Positions 34,755 to 43,700 are shown, counted from the first letter of the stretch. The stretch is DNA of 64,000 nt from an uncultured Oscillibacter sp. (GCA_947365245.1 CANAWG010000006.1:62001-126000); one strand, 5' to 3'. Numbers and translations are program-made. Notes: a model not told the origin generated them from the sequence alone.

Positions 34755-36080
34755 TCAGTAGTGATACCGCTTCCGTTTCCCCGCCAGAAACAAAACCGTG
34801 ACCGCCGCCGCCAGGGCGTCCGACGCCACGGTGGAGGCCCAGACGCCGTCCAGCTCCCAGATCATGGGGAGAAGCGTCACCGCCAGGCACTGGAACACCA
34901 GCGTCCGCAGAAAGGAGATCAGGGCGGAGGTAAGCCCGTCGCCCAGGGCGGTGAAGAAAGACGAGCCGAAGATCGCCGCTCCGGAGAACAGGAAGGAGAA
35001 CGAGAAGATGGCAAAGGCCCGGACAGTAATGCGCAGCAGCTCCGGGTCGTACCCCACAAACAGCAGCGAGAGGGGCCGGGCCAGCGTCTGCCCGGCGGCA
35101 AACATCAGCAGGGAGAACACCCCGATGATCCCCAGGCTCCGGCGCAGCAGCCCCCTGCCCTCCTGGTAGTTCTCGGCGCCGTGGTGGTAGCCGATCACCG
35201 GCGCCGCGCCCACGGAGTACCCCAGAAACACCGCCTGGAACACCAGGCTCACATACATCAAAACGCCGTAGGCGGCGATGCCGTCCTCCCCGGCGTACTG
35301 CATCAGCCGCACGTTGAACAGCATGCTCACCAGCGACATGGAGATGTTGCTCATCAGCTCCGAGGAGCCGTTGGTGCAGACCCGCCGCAGGGCCTTGCCG
35401 TCAAAGCCGCAGCGCACCAGGCGCAGCCGGCTGGTGTTCCGTCGGCCGAAGTACGCCAGGGGCGCCGCGCCGCCCACCAGCTGGCTCATGGCCGTGGCCG
35501 CCGCCGCGCCCACCAGTCCCCAGCGGAAGAGGCCCACAAAGAGGGCGTCCAGTCCCATGTTGGTCACGCCCGCCGCCACCGTCACAAAGAGGCCCAGCTT
35601 GGGCTTTTCCGCCGTGGCGAAGAGGCACTGGAACTCAAACTGCAAAATGTAGAAGGGCAGGGCCAGCAGGTTGATGACGCCGTAGACCACGCAGTCCTCC
35701 AGCAGTTGTCCCTCCGCCCCCATCAGCGACGCCGCCGGGCGCAGAAACAGGATTCCCAAGACTGCCAGCACCACGCCGCAGGCCGCGGAGGCATAGATCA
35801 GCAGCGAGAAAATCTCCTTGGCTTTCTCGTCCTGCCCCTCCCCCATGGTTTTCGAGATGAGGGCGCTGCCGCCGGTGCCGAACATGAAGCCCACGCACCC
35901 CAGGATCATCAGATAGGGCATGATGAGATTCACGGCGGCAAAGGGCGTCTTGCCCACGAAGTTGGAGACGAAGAAGCCGTCCACCACGCCGTAGATGGAG
36001 GTGAAGATCAGCATGACGATGGAGGGAAACGTAAAGCGCAGCAAGCGCCCGCAGGTAAAGTGGTCGGATAACTGGATCAT
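34755..36080 (-). CDS. MATE-family efflux transporter
   Basis: 441 residues with twelve membrane segments. It has the MATE opening (LLRFTFPSIVMLIFTSIYGVVDGFFVSNFVG) and the mid-protein LPFYILQFEFQCLFATAEKPKLG. It exports cationic drugs or metabolites using an ion gradient. It lies directly downstream of the MarR gene (5 nt), so the two form an operon under the promoter/operator at 36597-36625. Confidence 0.92.
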   Translation of the reverse strand: MIQLSDHFTCGRLLRFTFPSIVMLIFTSIYGVVDGFFVSNFVGKTPFAAVNLIMPYLMILGCVGFMFGTGGSALISKTMGEGQDEKAKEIFSLLIYASAACGVVLAVLGILFLRPAASLMGAEGQLLEDCVVYGVINLLALPFYILQFEFQCLFATAEKPKLGLFVTVAAGVTNMGLDALFVGLFRWGLVGAAAATAMSQLVGGAAPLAYFGRRNTSRLRLVRCGFDGKALRRVCTNGSSELMSNISMSLVSMLFNVRLMQYAGEDGIAAYGVLMYVSLVFQAVFLGYSVGAAPVIGYHHGAENYQEGRGLLRRSLGIIGVFSLLMFAAGQTLARPLSLLFVGYDPELLRITVRAFAIFSFSFLFSGAAIFGSSFFTALGDGLTSALISFLRTLVFQCLAVTLLPMIWELDGVWASTVASDALAAAVTVLFLAGKRKRYHY

Positions 36081-36085
36081 ATAAA

Positions 36086-36556
36086 TCAGGGCCCCTCTCG
36101 GCCCGAAGCTCCTCTCTTTTCAAATGCTCCCGCCCGCGTCCGGAGGGCCAGCAGATACCGCTCCGTTAAGTCCAGGTATTGTTCCACATCCTCCCGGGGC
36201 CAGGCGTCAAAGATCTCATTTTCTATGCGGATGATCTGTCCCGCCGTCCTGGCGGCCAGGGCTTTTCCCGCCTCTGTCAGGCAGACGTTTTTGCTCTTGG
36301 TGGACGCGGGAACCAGGTAGACCGCCCCTTCCGTCTCCAGCTTGCGCAGGGCGGAGTTCACCGTCTGCTTACTGAGGCCGGAGCTGCGGCAGATCTCCCG
36401 CAGAGGGCAGGCGTCTCCGCGGACGCAGATGGTGTAAAGCACCAGCATGGCGCTGTCAGACAGCCCCAGCTTCCGGGCCATCTCATGGTACACCCCGTCG
36501 ATCTCCCCCATCAGGTGGTTATAGCGCCGCATCTCCTTGGACGGTCCATACCCCAT
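36086..36556 (-). CDS. MarR-family repressor of the MATE operon
   Basis: 156 residues from ATG 36556, which has GGAGG 9 nt upstream; another ATG at 36562 is only 3 nt from it. The winged helix is at about residues 40-105 (CPLREICRSSGLSKQTVNSALRKLETEGAVYL), with dimerisation helices at both ends. It is immediately upstream of the MATE gene. A perfect palindrome occupies its promoter spacer, so it very likely represses itself and the pump until an inducer binds. Confidence 0.9.
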   Translation of the reverse strand: MGYGPSKEMRRYNHLMGEIDGVYHEMARKLGLSDSAMLVLYTICVRGDACPLREICRSSGLSKQTVNSALRKLETEGAVYLVPASTKSKNVCLTEAGKALAARTAGQIIRIENEIFDAWPREDVEQYLDLTERYLLALRTRAGAFEKRGASGREGP

Positions 36557-36596
36557 GTTCATTCTCCTCCCTGCCGGTCTGTGCCAGACAGGCGGT

Positions 36597-36625
36597 ATTA
36601 TAGTACGATTTCGTACCAAAGTCAA
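36597..36625 (-). promoter_or_regulatory. Promoter with embedded MarR operator
   Basis: On the minus strand, TTGACT (36625-36620) and TATAAT (36602-36597) are 17 bp apart. The spacer contains the perfect palindrome GTACGATTTCGTAC (36603-36616, as read on plus), touching the -10 box. This is a textbook repression geometry. Confidence 0.85.
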
Positions 36626-36748
36626 GAGGACGCGCAAAAAGACCCGCGGGCATACGCCGCCGCCGTTTCTCCACCGGCGTGGGAAGAGGGTGGAGAATTG
36701 CCCGGCCGCAGAGTTTTACAATATTTTCCCGGATTTGAAAAATTGGAC

Positions 36749-36776
36749 TTTACAACAGAAAAATTTGTGGTATAAT
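36749..36776 (+). promoter_or_regulatory. tRNA promoter
   Basis: TTTACA (36749-36754), 16 bp, TATAAT (36771-36776) with the TG extension. It faces the truncated tRNA at 36852 and the intact tRNA-Ala at 37022. Confidence 0.75.
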
Positions 36777-36851
36777 AATCGAGGTAGTTTTGAGTCGGCC
36801 GAAGCGGTTCTCCGCCCGGCAGCGTCCGGCAGCGTAGAATAGTCAAAGTAT

Positions 36852-36891
36852 GGGCTCGTAGCTCAGTTGGGAGAGCGCACGGTTCGCATCC
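36852..36891 (+). pseudogene. 5' half of a tRNA-Ala gene
   Basis: Forty bases match the acceptor 5' strand, D arm and anticodon loop of tRNA-Ala (GGGCTCG, GCTCAGTTGGGAGAGC, TTCGCATCC), then the sequence breaks off into unrelated DNA. The acceptor strand differs from the intact copy downstream (GGGCTCG against GGGCCTG), so it is the stump of a different gene rather than a copy of it. It probably marks an integration or excision event at the anticodon loop. Confidence 0.75.
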
Positions 36892-37021
36892 ATAGCGAGA
36901 CACATCCGACCCGATTTTCCGTCCCCTGTTTTCCTGTCCGATTTGTTGGTCTTTTCCCTGAAAATTGCATATTTTAGAAATCCAAATTTCGCAACTTTTT
37001 CCGCATGAAAAGTGCCGATTT

Positions 37022-37098
37022 GGGCCTGTAGCTCAGCTGGGAGAGCGCACGGTTCGCATCCGTGAGGTTCGAGGGTTCGATCCCCTTCAGGTCCACCA
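37022..37098 (+). tRNA. tRNA-Ala (anticodon CGC)
   Basis: A full cloverleaf with an encoded CCA end. The acceptor is GGGCCTG/CAGGTCC with the G3-U70 pair that defines alanine tRNAs. The D arm is GCTC/GAGC, the anticodon arm CACGG-TTCGCAT-CCGTG, and the T arm GAGGG-TTCGATC-CCCTT. Integrase genes start just beyond its 3' end, the usual position of a tRNA-targeting element. Confidence 0.93.
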
Positions 37099-37104
37099 AA
37101 TAAG

Positions 37105-37136
37105 AAATCACCTCAGTGAAAACTGGGGTGATTTTT
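37105..37136 (+). terminator. Terminator of the tRNA-Ala gene
   Basis: AAATCACCTCAGT, GAAA loop, ACTGGGGTGATTT then TT. It sits 7 nt after the CCA end. Confidence 0.8.
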
Positions 37137-37180
37137 CGTTTGACCACAGAAATACCACAGACGGGTTTTAGAAAATTTTC

Positions 37181-37212
37181 GGGCGGCGGGCTGTTATCTT
37201 AGTCCGCCGCCC
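37181..37212 (-). terminator. Hairpin after the integrase genes
   Basis: A 9-bp perfect stem GGGCGGCGG/CCGCCGCCC lies 20 nt past the integrase stop on the minus strand, followed there by GAAAATTTTC. Probable terminator, weak T tract. Confidence 0.5.
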
Positions 37213-37232
37213 TATTCTTTGGATATGGTGCC

Positions 37233-38666
37233 TCAATGTTTGGAGGGCATCTCTGCCGCCTGTTCTGCTTTCAGCTCCGCCAGTTCCCGTTTCATCTGGA
37301 CGATCAACTCCGCTAATTTTTCCTCACACTCCTCGCGGGTGTGGGCATAGATATTGCGGGCGTGTTTCTTGCCGTCGATCCATTTGGGCGAATAGCGGCC
37401 CTCAAACAAGTGGTCGTTGATCTGACTGACGCACCCTGTCCCCGGTCTGCGGTGCGGGGGACGGTACGGTGTGAATGCTACGGGCGGAGTGGCTTCCTCA
37501 CGTTCCAGTTCTTCCTCCACCTCCGCCCCGGCGATGCCCTGGTCGATGTTCCGGGCTGCGTTCCTTTGCATCTCATCAGTGACATGGGTGTAGATGTTCA
37601 GCGTGGTAGCCGACGAGACGTGGCCGATGATGGCGGACAAGGTCTTCACGTCCACGCCGTTCTCCAGGGACATGGTGGCGAAGGTGTGACGGAGGTCGTG
37701 GAACCTCACCCTTTTGCACCCCGCCCGTTCCAGAATAACCTGCAGCCGCTTGCGGACATAGCCGGGGTCCACAGGCTGCTCCGGCTTGATGCGGGAGGGG
37801 AACATCCACTCCGAGAAGATCTGCGCCCTGTACTCTGCCAGCAGCTCCACCATGGCGGGCGGCAGGATGACGGTGCGGACGGCGGCCTTGGTCTTGGGCT
37901 CGTTGATCTCCAGCTTGCCGTTGACGGAATACACCTGCTTGTTGATACGCAGTCTGCCGGTCTTGAAGTCCAGGTCAGACCATTGGAGGGCCAGCAGCTC
38001 ACCACGGCGCATCCCGGTGGTCAGCTCCAGGAGGAACAGCTCATACATTCCCTCCGCCTTGGCCTGGATCAGGAACCGCTGGATCTCCTCCCGGCTCAGA
38101 ATCTTCATCTCTTTCTCCCGCAGAGGCGGCAGCTTACAGCCGATGGCCGGATTGGTTCGGATGAGGCCCTCCTTCACCGCCCGATCCAGCGCCATCTGGC
38201 ACACCGCGTGACAGCTGCGCACCGAGCGGTCCGCCATCCCCGCGCCGTGGCGCTCCACGTTGTTGAGCCGCCCGCCCTTTTTCATCTCGGTGAAGAACTG
38301 CTGGAGGTCGGACTGGGACAGCTTGTTCAGGGGGATATCCCCCACTCCCGGAATGGCGTGGAGATAGATCCAGTTCTCATAATTCAGCTGGGTGGTGTGC
38401 CGCAGAGCCGGCTTGGAGCAGTTCTGATACCAGAAGTCCAGCCAGTCCCCGAACCGCATCTCCGCCCCGACCTTCACCGGCCCGGAGCCGCCCTGGGCCG
38501 CTTTCAGCTGTTCCAGCTTCTCGGCGCACTCCTTTTTGCTTTTGGCCAGCACATTTTTCGTCTTGGGATTGCCGCTGTCATCGTAGCCGATGACCACCCG
38601 GCCCTCCCAACGGCCGTCTTTCCTCTGACGGAGCGTTCCTTCGCCCTTCTTCCGCTTCTTCGCCAT
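37233..38666 (-). CDS. Tyrosine recombinase (integrase) 1
   Basis: 477 residues. An N-terminal basic arm-binding domain (KKRKKGEGTLRQRKDGRWEGRV) is followed by the SAM-like core-binding domain (about 70-170) and the catalytic domain. The catalytic residues are visible: Arg in TTGMRRGELLAL, HxxR in HDLRHTFAT, then His and the nucleophile Tyr in IGHVSSATTLNIYTHV. An unusual C-terminal extension of about 100 residues contains a second copy of the AP2-like arm motif (FEGRYSPKWIDGKKHARNIYAHTREECEEKL). It follows integrase 2 by 4 nt and ends next to the tRNA-Ala, its likely target. Confidence 0.92.
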   Translation of the reverse strand: MAKKRKKGEGTLRQRKDGRWEGRVVIGYDDSGNPKTKNVLAKSKKECAEKLEQLKAAQGGSGPVKVGAEMRFGDWLDFWYQNCSKPALRHTTQLNYENWIYLHAIPGVGDIPLNKLSQSDLQQFFTEMKKGGRLNNVERHGAGMADRSVRSCHAVCQMALDRAVKEGLIRTNPAIGCKLPPLREKEMKILSREEIQRFLIQAKAEGMYELFLLELTTGMRRGELLALQWSDLDFKTGRLRINKQVYSVNGKLEINEPKTKAAVRTVILPPAMVELLAEYRAQIFSEWMFPSRIKPEQPVDPGYVRKRLQVILERAGCKRVRFHDLRHTFATMSLENGVDVKTLSAIIGHVSSATTLNIYTHVTDEMQRNAARNIDQGIAGAEVEEELEREEATPPVAFTPYRPPHRRPGTGCVSQINDHLFEGRYSPKWIDGKKHARNIYAHTREECEEKLAELIVQMKRELAELKAEQAAEMPSKH

Positions 38667-38670
38667 AACC

Positions 38671-39831
38671 TCACCCCCTCACCATAATGTCGTCCAGAAA
38701 ACCGCCCACGATCTCCGCCGCCCGGCGGTGCATATCCCCGGTGACGTGGGTGTAGGTGTCCAGGGTGAAGGATGCCCTGGTGTGACCCAGGATACCGGAG
38801 AGGGTCTTGGCGTCCACGCCGCTGGTCAGGGCGTGAGTGGCGAAGGTGTGGCGCAGGTCATGAAACCGGATGCCGGGCAGACCGGCGCTTTTCAGCAGGG
38901 TCTTCAGGCGGCTGTAGGCCCTGCCGGGATTGACCGGGTCCTCCGGGCGGAGAGGATTGGGGAAGATCCACTGGGAGCAGGAGCCTTTCCTCCGTTCCCG
39001 CAGCAGCTGAGCCGTGCTGGGCGGCAGGGTGATGGTGCGCCGGCCCTTTCCCGTCTTGGTCTCGCCGGTGGTCAGCCCGCCGCCCTTGCGCTGGTGGAGC
39101 GTCCGGCGCACCGTCAGCGTTCCCTTCTTCCCGTCGAAGTCGGACCACATCAGCCCGCAGATCTCACCCCGGCGCATCCCGGTGGTCAGCTCGGTGTAGA
39201 AGAAGTCGTGCCAGACTGGGTCCTTTTTGATCTCCTCCATGAACCGCTCCAGCTGCTCGTCGTTGAGAATCTGCTTGGCGGAGGCTTTCTTTTTGGGGAG
39301 TGTGACGCCCTCGGTGGGATTCCTCGCCGTAAGCCGCTCCCGCACCGCCGCGTCCATAGCCTGGTGGAATACACCGTGGAGACTGCGGATGGTGGAGCCG
39401 GAGAGTGCGTACCCGTACTCGGGGTGCTCGGTCTTGCGCCCGTTCTTCTGCACCTCCCGATACAGGGCCTGCACGTCGGCGGTGGTCACCTTGCACACCG
39501 GCCTGTCCCCCAGGCGGGGCTTGATGTAGCACTCAATGTACTGGCGGTAGCCCCTCAGCGTGGACTCCCGCACCGTGGGTGAGATGTACTCCTCCAGCCA
39601 GCGGTCCAGCCATTCTCCCAGCGGCATCCGGCTGTCCTCGCTCAGATCCACATCCCGGTACTCCTCGATGCTCCGGTGCAGCTTTTTCATCAGGGCCTTC
39701 TGACTCTTAGCGGAGACGTACCGGAAGATGGAGTCGCCGTTTTCCTTGTGGCCCACCACGATGCGGCCCTCCCAGCGTCCGTCCTCACGCCTGCGCACCA
39801 TACCATCGCCGGACGGCCTGCGCTTTGCCAT
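38671..39831 (-). CDS. Tyrosine recombinase (integrase) 2
   Basis: 386 residues, same domain order without the C-terminal extension. The catalytic set is complete: Arg in TTGMRRGEICGL, HDLRHTFATHAL, GHTRASFTLDTYTHV with the nucleophile Tyr. It is a different protein from integrase 1, not a duplicate of identical sequence. The pair may act together, as tandem recombinases do in some elements, or record two nested insertions. It is preceded by the DUF6809 gene with 3 nt between them. Confidence 0.92.
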   Translation of the reverse strand: MAKRRPSGDGMVRRREDGRWEGRIVVGHKENGDSIFRYVSAKSQKALMKKLHRSIEEYRDVDLSEDSRMPLGEWLDRWLEEYISPTVRESTLRGYRQYIECYIKPRLGDRPVCKVTTADVQALYREVQKNGRKTEHPEYGYALSGSTIRSLHGVFHQAMDAAVRERLTARNPTEGVTLPKKKASAKQILNDEQLERFMEEIKKDPVWHDFFYTELTTGMRRGEICGLMWSDFDGKKGTLTVRRTLHQRKGGGLTTGETKTGKGRRTITLPPSTAQLLRERRKGSCSQWIFPNPLRPEDPVNPGRAYSRLKTLLKSAGLPGIRFHDLRHTFATHALTSGVDAKTLSGILGHTRASFTLDTYTHVTGDMHRRAAEIVGGFLDDIMVRG

Positions 39832-39834
39832 TTG

Positions 39835-40131
39835 TTACTCACCTCCTATCCGAATATCTCCGTCGTTGTCATCCATGCACTCGGTCATGATCCTGACGCC
39901 CAACCGGAAGCCCAGGATGAAATTCTCGGTTGCTGTGATGCTGTTGATCTCATGCTGGGAGCGGATGAACCTTGTGAGGGTCTGCTGACCCTCCTCGTTG
40001 AGGAGTTTCGTCAGCTGTTCCTCGCACTTAGTGACACGGTCCACCGCCCGCTTCAGCTCTGAGCCAGGTATCATCTGCTGCTCACAGGGTGTGATGTTGC
40101 CGTAGTAGAGATCCTCCAGAGTCGTTCTCAT
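39835..40131 (-). CDS. DUF6809 family protein
   Basis: 98 residues from ATG 40131 (MRTTLEDLYYGNITPCEQQM), the strongly conserved opening of DUF6809. The central region is helical with E/K pairs (KCEEQLTKLLNEEGQQTLTRF) and ends in RLGVRIMTECM. The family is common in Firmicute integrative elements, next to integrases; function unknown. It has an AGGAGG site 9 nt upstream and is packed against integrase 2. Confidence 0.82.
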   Translation of the reverse strand: MRTTLEDLYYGNITPCEQQMIPGSELKRAVDRVTKCEEQLTKLLNEEGQQTLTRFIRSQHEINSITATENFILGFRLGVRIMTECMDDNDGDIRIGGE

Positions 40132-40194
40132 GTCAACTGCCTCCTTTGCAACACCAACACATACCACACTTCGGCGGGAATAGCTACTACTTTT

Positions 40195-40599
40195 TTACAG
40201 CCCGCCGTTCTGATAGCGGACCGCATCGTCCAGCGTGACACTGCCACCGGTCTTTTTCACGTTCTGGACGCACCGCCCACGGAGCGCCTTGAGCTGCTCA
40301 TCGGGAATCTCCATCCCCGCTGCCAGTACATTCATCACCATGTCCTGCTCCACCGCCAGCTTGAAGAGTAATCGGCAGATGCGGTTCTCCGTGTCCTGCA
40401 CCGTACCGCGAATAGCGGACAGATACATAGGCGCTACGGCTGTGCAGTCTCCCGCTGTCAGGTAGTCGCAGTAGAACCGCAGAGCTGTTTCCACGAACTC
40501 ATTTTGACTGCGGCAGTTCGCCAGCGGCATCGCCGCTTTGACTTTCCGGTCTGTGTCCGGATCAATTCTCATCTGAAATCTCACTTTTTCTTCTGCCAT
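40195..40599 (-). CDS. Ribbon-helix-helix-type element protein
   Basis: 134 residues from ATG 40599 with GGAGG 8 nt upstream. The N-terminal VRFQMRIDPDTDRKVKAAM...RSQNEFVETALRFYC fits a CopG/Arc ribbon-helix-helix DNA-binding domain. The rest is a helical tail. These proteins usually regulate element copy number or transfer genes. It lies between the DUF6809 gene and the HTH gene on the same strand. Confidence 0.65.
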   Translation of the reverse strand: MAEEKVRFQMRIDPDTDRKVKAAMPLANCRSQNEFVETALRFYCDYLTAGDCTAVAPMYLSAIRGTVQDTENRICRLLFKLAVEQDMVMNVLAAGMEIPDEQLKALRGRCVQNVKKTGGSVTLDDAVRYQNGGL

Positions 40600-40852
40600 G
40601 ATGTTATCCTCCAAATTCATATAAATCTTGTTTTTGCCATCTGTAATGCCGGGAAATTCCCTGCGGCAGTAAGGCTTGTGGCCTTATCAATGCCATATCT
40701 AATGCCATGCTGGGAAAAATGATGCCATTCTACGATTTGCACAGTTTCCCTCTAAATGTACCGCAAACGGTTCCAAACCTCGGCGTTTCCTGTCTCCGGC
40801 CCGCATTGCGGGGCCGGTTTGACCCGGCGTGGCGGCGCAAGGCGCCACGCCT

Positions 40853-41419
40853 TTATCCTGCACTTTTTTCGACCCCCCGGTTCACCGTACTGTTTTGAAA
40901 ATCGTTGAGGCCATCCGTTCCGCACACTGGGCCACACAGCCCCGACACGCCGCGCTCTGCTGCTCGGGGTGTCATGGGCCGCCCTGCCGTCGGGAGCGGT
41001 TCCTGCGCTGCGCACAGCCGCGACAATCGGGCCTGCACTTTCTGCTGCTCCGTATCCAACTCCAACCGGCGGAGCTGCTGTTCGTGGTAGTAATCCACCG
41101 TCTCCTGAATAGGCCGGATGTGGTAGCGCAATGTACCGTTGCGCTTGCGTCCGTCTCGAGTGACGACGGTGGTGGGCTCCGTGTAGATGAGGTGCTTGTC
41201 CTCCAGCTCCAGTACATACTTACGAACGGTGTTGGCACTCATCTTCACCGCTCTGCCGATGGTGTTGTAGCCGGCGTAGGACTGGAAGGTCTTCCTGTCC
41301 TCGATATGCATCAGGTAACCGTAGACCGCGATGGCGCCGTAGGATAGGCCGAGGTAAAAGACCTCATTGGGCAGGGGCGAAAAATTCTTGGCGGGATCTC
41401 GCTTTGGAATGGAGATCAT
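40853..41419 (-). CDS. Winged-helix protein of the integrative element
   Basis: 188 residues. The N-terminal region (LPNEVFYLGLSYGAIAVYGYLMHIEDRKTFQSYAGYNTIGRAVKMSANTV in total, residues 16-66) is a helix-turn-helix domain of the sort found in replication or transfer regulators. A wing follows (LEDKHLIYTEPTTVV...NGTLRYHIRPI), then a charged helix and a disordered tail. It follows the excisionase-like gene by 6 nt. It may control element mobilisation; inferred. Confidence 0.68.
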   Translation of the reverse strand: MISIPKRDPAKNFSPLPNEVFYLGLSYGAIAVYGYLMHIEDRKTFQSYAGYNTIGRAVKMSANTVRKYVLELEDKHLIYTEPTTVVTRDGRKRNGTLRYHIRPIQETVDYYHEQQLRRLELDTEQQKVQARLSRLCAAQEPLPTAGRPMTPRAAERGVSGLCGPVCGTDGLNDFQNSTVNRGVEKSAG

Positions 41420-41425
41420 ATTTCT

Positions 41426-41635
41426 TCACGCTGTACCTCCTGTGTGTTCCTCCACCCAACGGATGAACGCCTCCTTGGGAATCACGATGCGGCTGCCAAT
41501 GCGCAGTGCCGGGAAATCCGGTCCGTGCATGAGCTCATACCCGCTGGAGGGCGAGACGCCCAGCACTTTTGCCACTGTCTCCGCGTTCAGGAACAGCGGC
41601 AGCTCGTCGTAGGTCTTGTAGCTTGACTCTTTCAT
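41426..41635 (-). CDS. Excisionase-like DNA-binding protein
   Basis: 69 residues: MerR-like helix-turn-helix with FLNAETVAKVLGVSPSSGYELM and the wing FPALRIGSRIVIPKEAFIRWVEEH. This is the standard excisionase (Xis) family that bends DNA to direct integrases towards excision. It is the first gene of the minus-strand element operon that ends with the two integrases. Confidence 0.85.
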   Translation of the reverse strand: MKESSYKTYDELPLFLNAETVAKVLGVSPSSGYELMHGPDFPALRIGSRIVIPKEAFIRWVEEHTGGTA

Positions 41636-41657
41636 TTTGATCCTCCTTTATACCTGA

Positions 41658-41686
41658 TTGATTTTTGTTTGTTGCTCTGATATGAT
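41658..41686 (+). promoter_or_regulatory. Promoter of the DUF6076 gene
   Basis: TTGATT (41658-41663), 17 bp, TATGAT (41681-41686), divergent from the excisionase gene. Confidence 0.6.
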
Positions 41687-41774
41687 GAGGGTAACACAAA
41701 ATTGTTCGCCGCACAATAGATTTGGCGCAGGATGGGGAAACGCCAAAAGTCTATCGGGTACAGGAGGGGACGGT

Positions 41775-42821
41775 ATGGCAGAGAACACCTTTGACCGGTT
41801 CTCAGTTTTCTTCACCGGAGACACGGTGTTTCTGGATGGAGCAGCTTTTCCGTTGGGCCAGCTCACTACGGATGTTCTGAACCTGAATGGTGGGTTGCTG
41901 ACAGAAATTGACCAGCGTGTTGATGACTTCATATCTGTCGTGTGGACGCTGCTCCAGGAAAAAACAGACAGCGCCGCCCGTTCCGCGCAGGAACGGCTCA
42001 ACGCTGTCTGGGATTTGGTTTTTGATTTGCCGGTCTACCGGGGTCTGCGCTTGGACACAGAGACTGCCCGGAGTTTGTTTCCTGACCTGCTGTCCGACCG
42101 GACGAAGTGGTCGGAGGCTCTGGACGTTGACTCCGAGGGTCACCGGATGTTTGAGGAGTTTCTCTCTGGACTGGAATACTTTGCAGAGAGCCTGCGGAAT
42201 TTCCGAGGGCAGTTGGACGGGATGCTGGAGCTTTTTTTCGAGCCGCTCTCCCGCCGCAGCGCCGAGGCATACGCAGAAGCCTACGCCGCTTACTTTACCG
42301 ACATGGCAGCTGCGGGGGAACTGTTTTTCCCGGAGCAGGAATTCAATCAGAGCTTTCCCGCCCAGCTCTGCTTTGTCCCGACAGTAGACCCTGCAGAGAC
42401 AGGAAAAGTTCTCCTGGCGGAGAAAGTGGAGTTCCGATATCTCTCCCATTTTCTCTACACGGATTTTTACCGGGGTCTGATGGCAGGCAACGCGCCCCGC
42501 CGTTGCCACAACTGCGGACGCTATTTTTTGCTGACCGCCGCGTACAATACCTGCTACTGCAATAATGTCGCACCCGGTGAGACGGAACGCACCTGCCGTA
42601 AGGTCGGCGCTCACAGAAAGGCGAATCATCCCACGGGTCTGAGTCCAGCAGGTGTGGAGTACCGGAGGGTTTACAACCGCCTGAAGGCGAGAAAGCAGAG
42701 AGGGAAAATCAGCAGAGATGAGTGGAACGCCACCATGTCCCAGGTTCAGGAGGTACTTGATCTGGCAGAGCAGGGAAAGTTGTCAGACGAGGAAATGCGG
42801 AAGCGGTTCACCGCATTTTGA
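41775..42821 (+). CDS. DUF6076 family protein
   Basis: 348 residues from ATG 41775 with AGGAGG upstream. The first 230 residues are helical and acidic. The C-terminal part has a zinc-binding pattern CHNCGRYFLL....NTCYCNN......RTCRKVGAHRK, resembling the zinc finger of CGNR-type proteins, then a basic helical tail (YNRLKARKQRGKI). The family is common in Firmicute genomes, often near mobile elements. Nucleic-acid binding is likely; function unknown. Confidence 0.78.
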   Translation: MAENTFDRFSVFFTGDTVFLDGAAFPLGQLTTDVLNLNGGLLTEIDQRVDDFISVVWTLLQEKTDSAARSAQERLNAVWDLVFDLPVYRGLRLDTETARSLFPDLLSDRTKWSEALDVDSEGHRMFEEFLSGLEYFAESLRNFRGQLDGMLELFFEPLSRRSAEAYAEAYAAYFTDMAAAGELFFPEQEFNQSFPAQLCFVPTVDPAETGKVLLAEKVEFRYLSHFLYTDFYRGLMAGNAPRRCHNCGRYFLLTAAYNTCYCNNVAPGETERTCRKVGAHRKANHPTGLSPAGVEYRRVYNRLKARKQRGKISRDEWNATMSQVQEVLDLAEQGKLSDEEMRKRFTAF

Positions 42822-42929
42822 GAGGATCGGTTATTCTTTGGATATGGAGACGCAGTATCTGAAAGCCAAGAGCAGACCGTTTTCGGCCTGCTTTTGATTT
42901 TTGGTCTACTCTTTCAGCTCGCCGCCTTG

Positions 42930-43700
42930 TCACGCATAGAAGTTGACACTGTTAGGTATTCCGACAAACATGTAGCAGTACATGATCCCGTCGTACTGGG
43001 TCACGCCTACTCCGATGCAGTCGCAGCGTGGATCAATCATGGTCTGAAGGTGACCGGGAGAGTTGATCCAGTTATCGACGGCGTGCTGAGCGGCATCGGC
43101 TGTGCCGGTGAACACCGTGAGGTTATCACCGAAACCGTAGGGGTAGCCGGCGTCGACAGCGGCCTTGCTCTCCTCTGGTGAGTGATGCCAGGTGTACCGC
43201 CGGTTGGAGCAGGCTTGAGCGGCATTCATCAGGGCCTCGTTGACTGGCAGTTCCGAGACCCCATTGGCTTTGCGGGTCTGGTTAATGAGCCGGATCATCT
43301 CCTGGCGTATCTCCAGGTTGTCCGTCAGGCTGGTACTGTCTCCATCGGATGGCGTTTCTGGAATGATGGGAGTAGTGGAACTGACCATCAGCGTCATACT
43401 TCCACACTCCCCGGCGCTGTTGGAGGCGGTGATCTCCGCGCTCCCCTCAGCCTTGGCGACAGCCACCCAGAAAGTCAACACCTGCTCGACCGCTACCGTT
43501 TCCGGGTTGCTGGAGGTGACAGTATACTCTGTATCACTGGGGCCGATGATGAGGCCGCTTCGCTCTCCCACCTCCAAGGTACTGCCTTTGTAACTGCTCA
43601 CCCGGATGGCCGGGGCTTCCGCTGCGGCGGGAACGGTGAGTGCGGCTGCAAGAATGGTCGCCGTCAGTGTAGCGGCAATGTGCTTTTTCATGCTGGTCAT
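42930..43700 (-). CDS. Secreted CAP/SCP-domain protein
   Basis: 256 residues. A signal peptide covers about 1-28, then a Big/Ig-like beta domain (TVTSSNPETVAVEQ, about 35-105) and a CAP domain (about 125-256). CAP signatures are LINQTRKANGVSELPVNEALMNAAQ, NWINSPGHLQTMIDPR and CDCIGVGV. CAP proteins are secreted and of varied function; bacterial forms such as YkwD are linked to cell-surface or spore processes. Start ATG 43700 has GGAGG 7 nt upstream. Confidence 0.87.
   Translation of the reverse strand: MTSMKKHIAATLTATILAAALTVPAAAEAPAIRVSSYKGSTLEVGERSGLIIGPSDTEYTVTSSNPETVAVEQVLTFWVAVAKAEGSAEITASNSAGECGSMTLMVSSTTPIIPETPSDGDSTSLTDNLEIRQEMIRLINQTRKANGVSELPVNEALMNAAQACSNRRYTWHHSPEESKAAVDAGYPYGFGDNLTVFTGTADAAQHAVDNWINSPGHLQTMIDPRCDCIGVGVTQYDGIMYCYMFVGIPNSVNFYA

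Noticed and set aside
36852..36891. A second functional tRNA gene
   Set aside because: Sequence after the anticodon loop does not form the anticodon stem, T arm or acceptor 3' strand.
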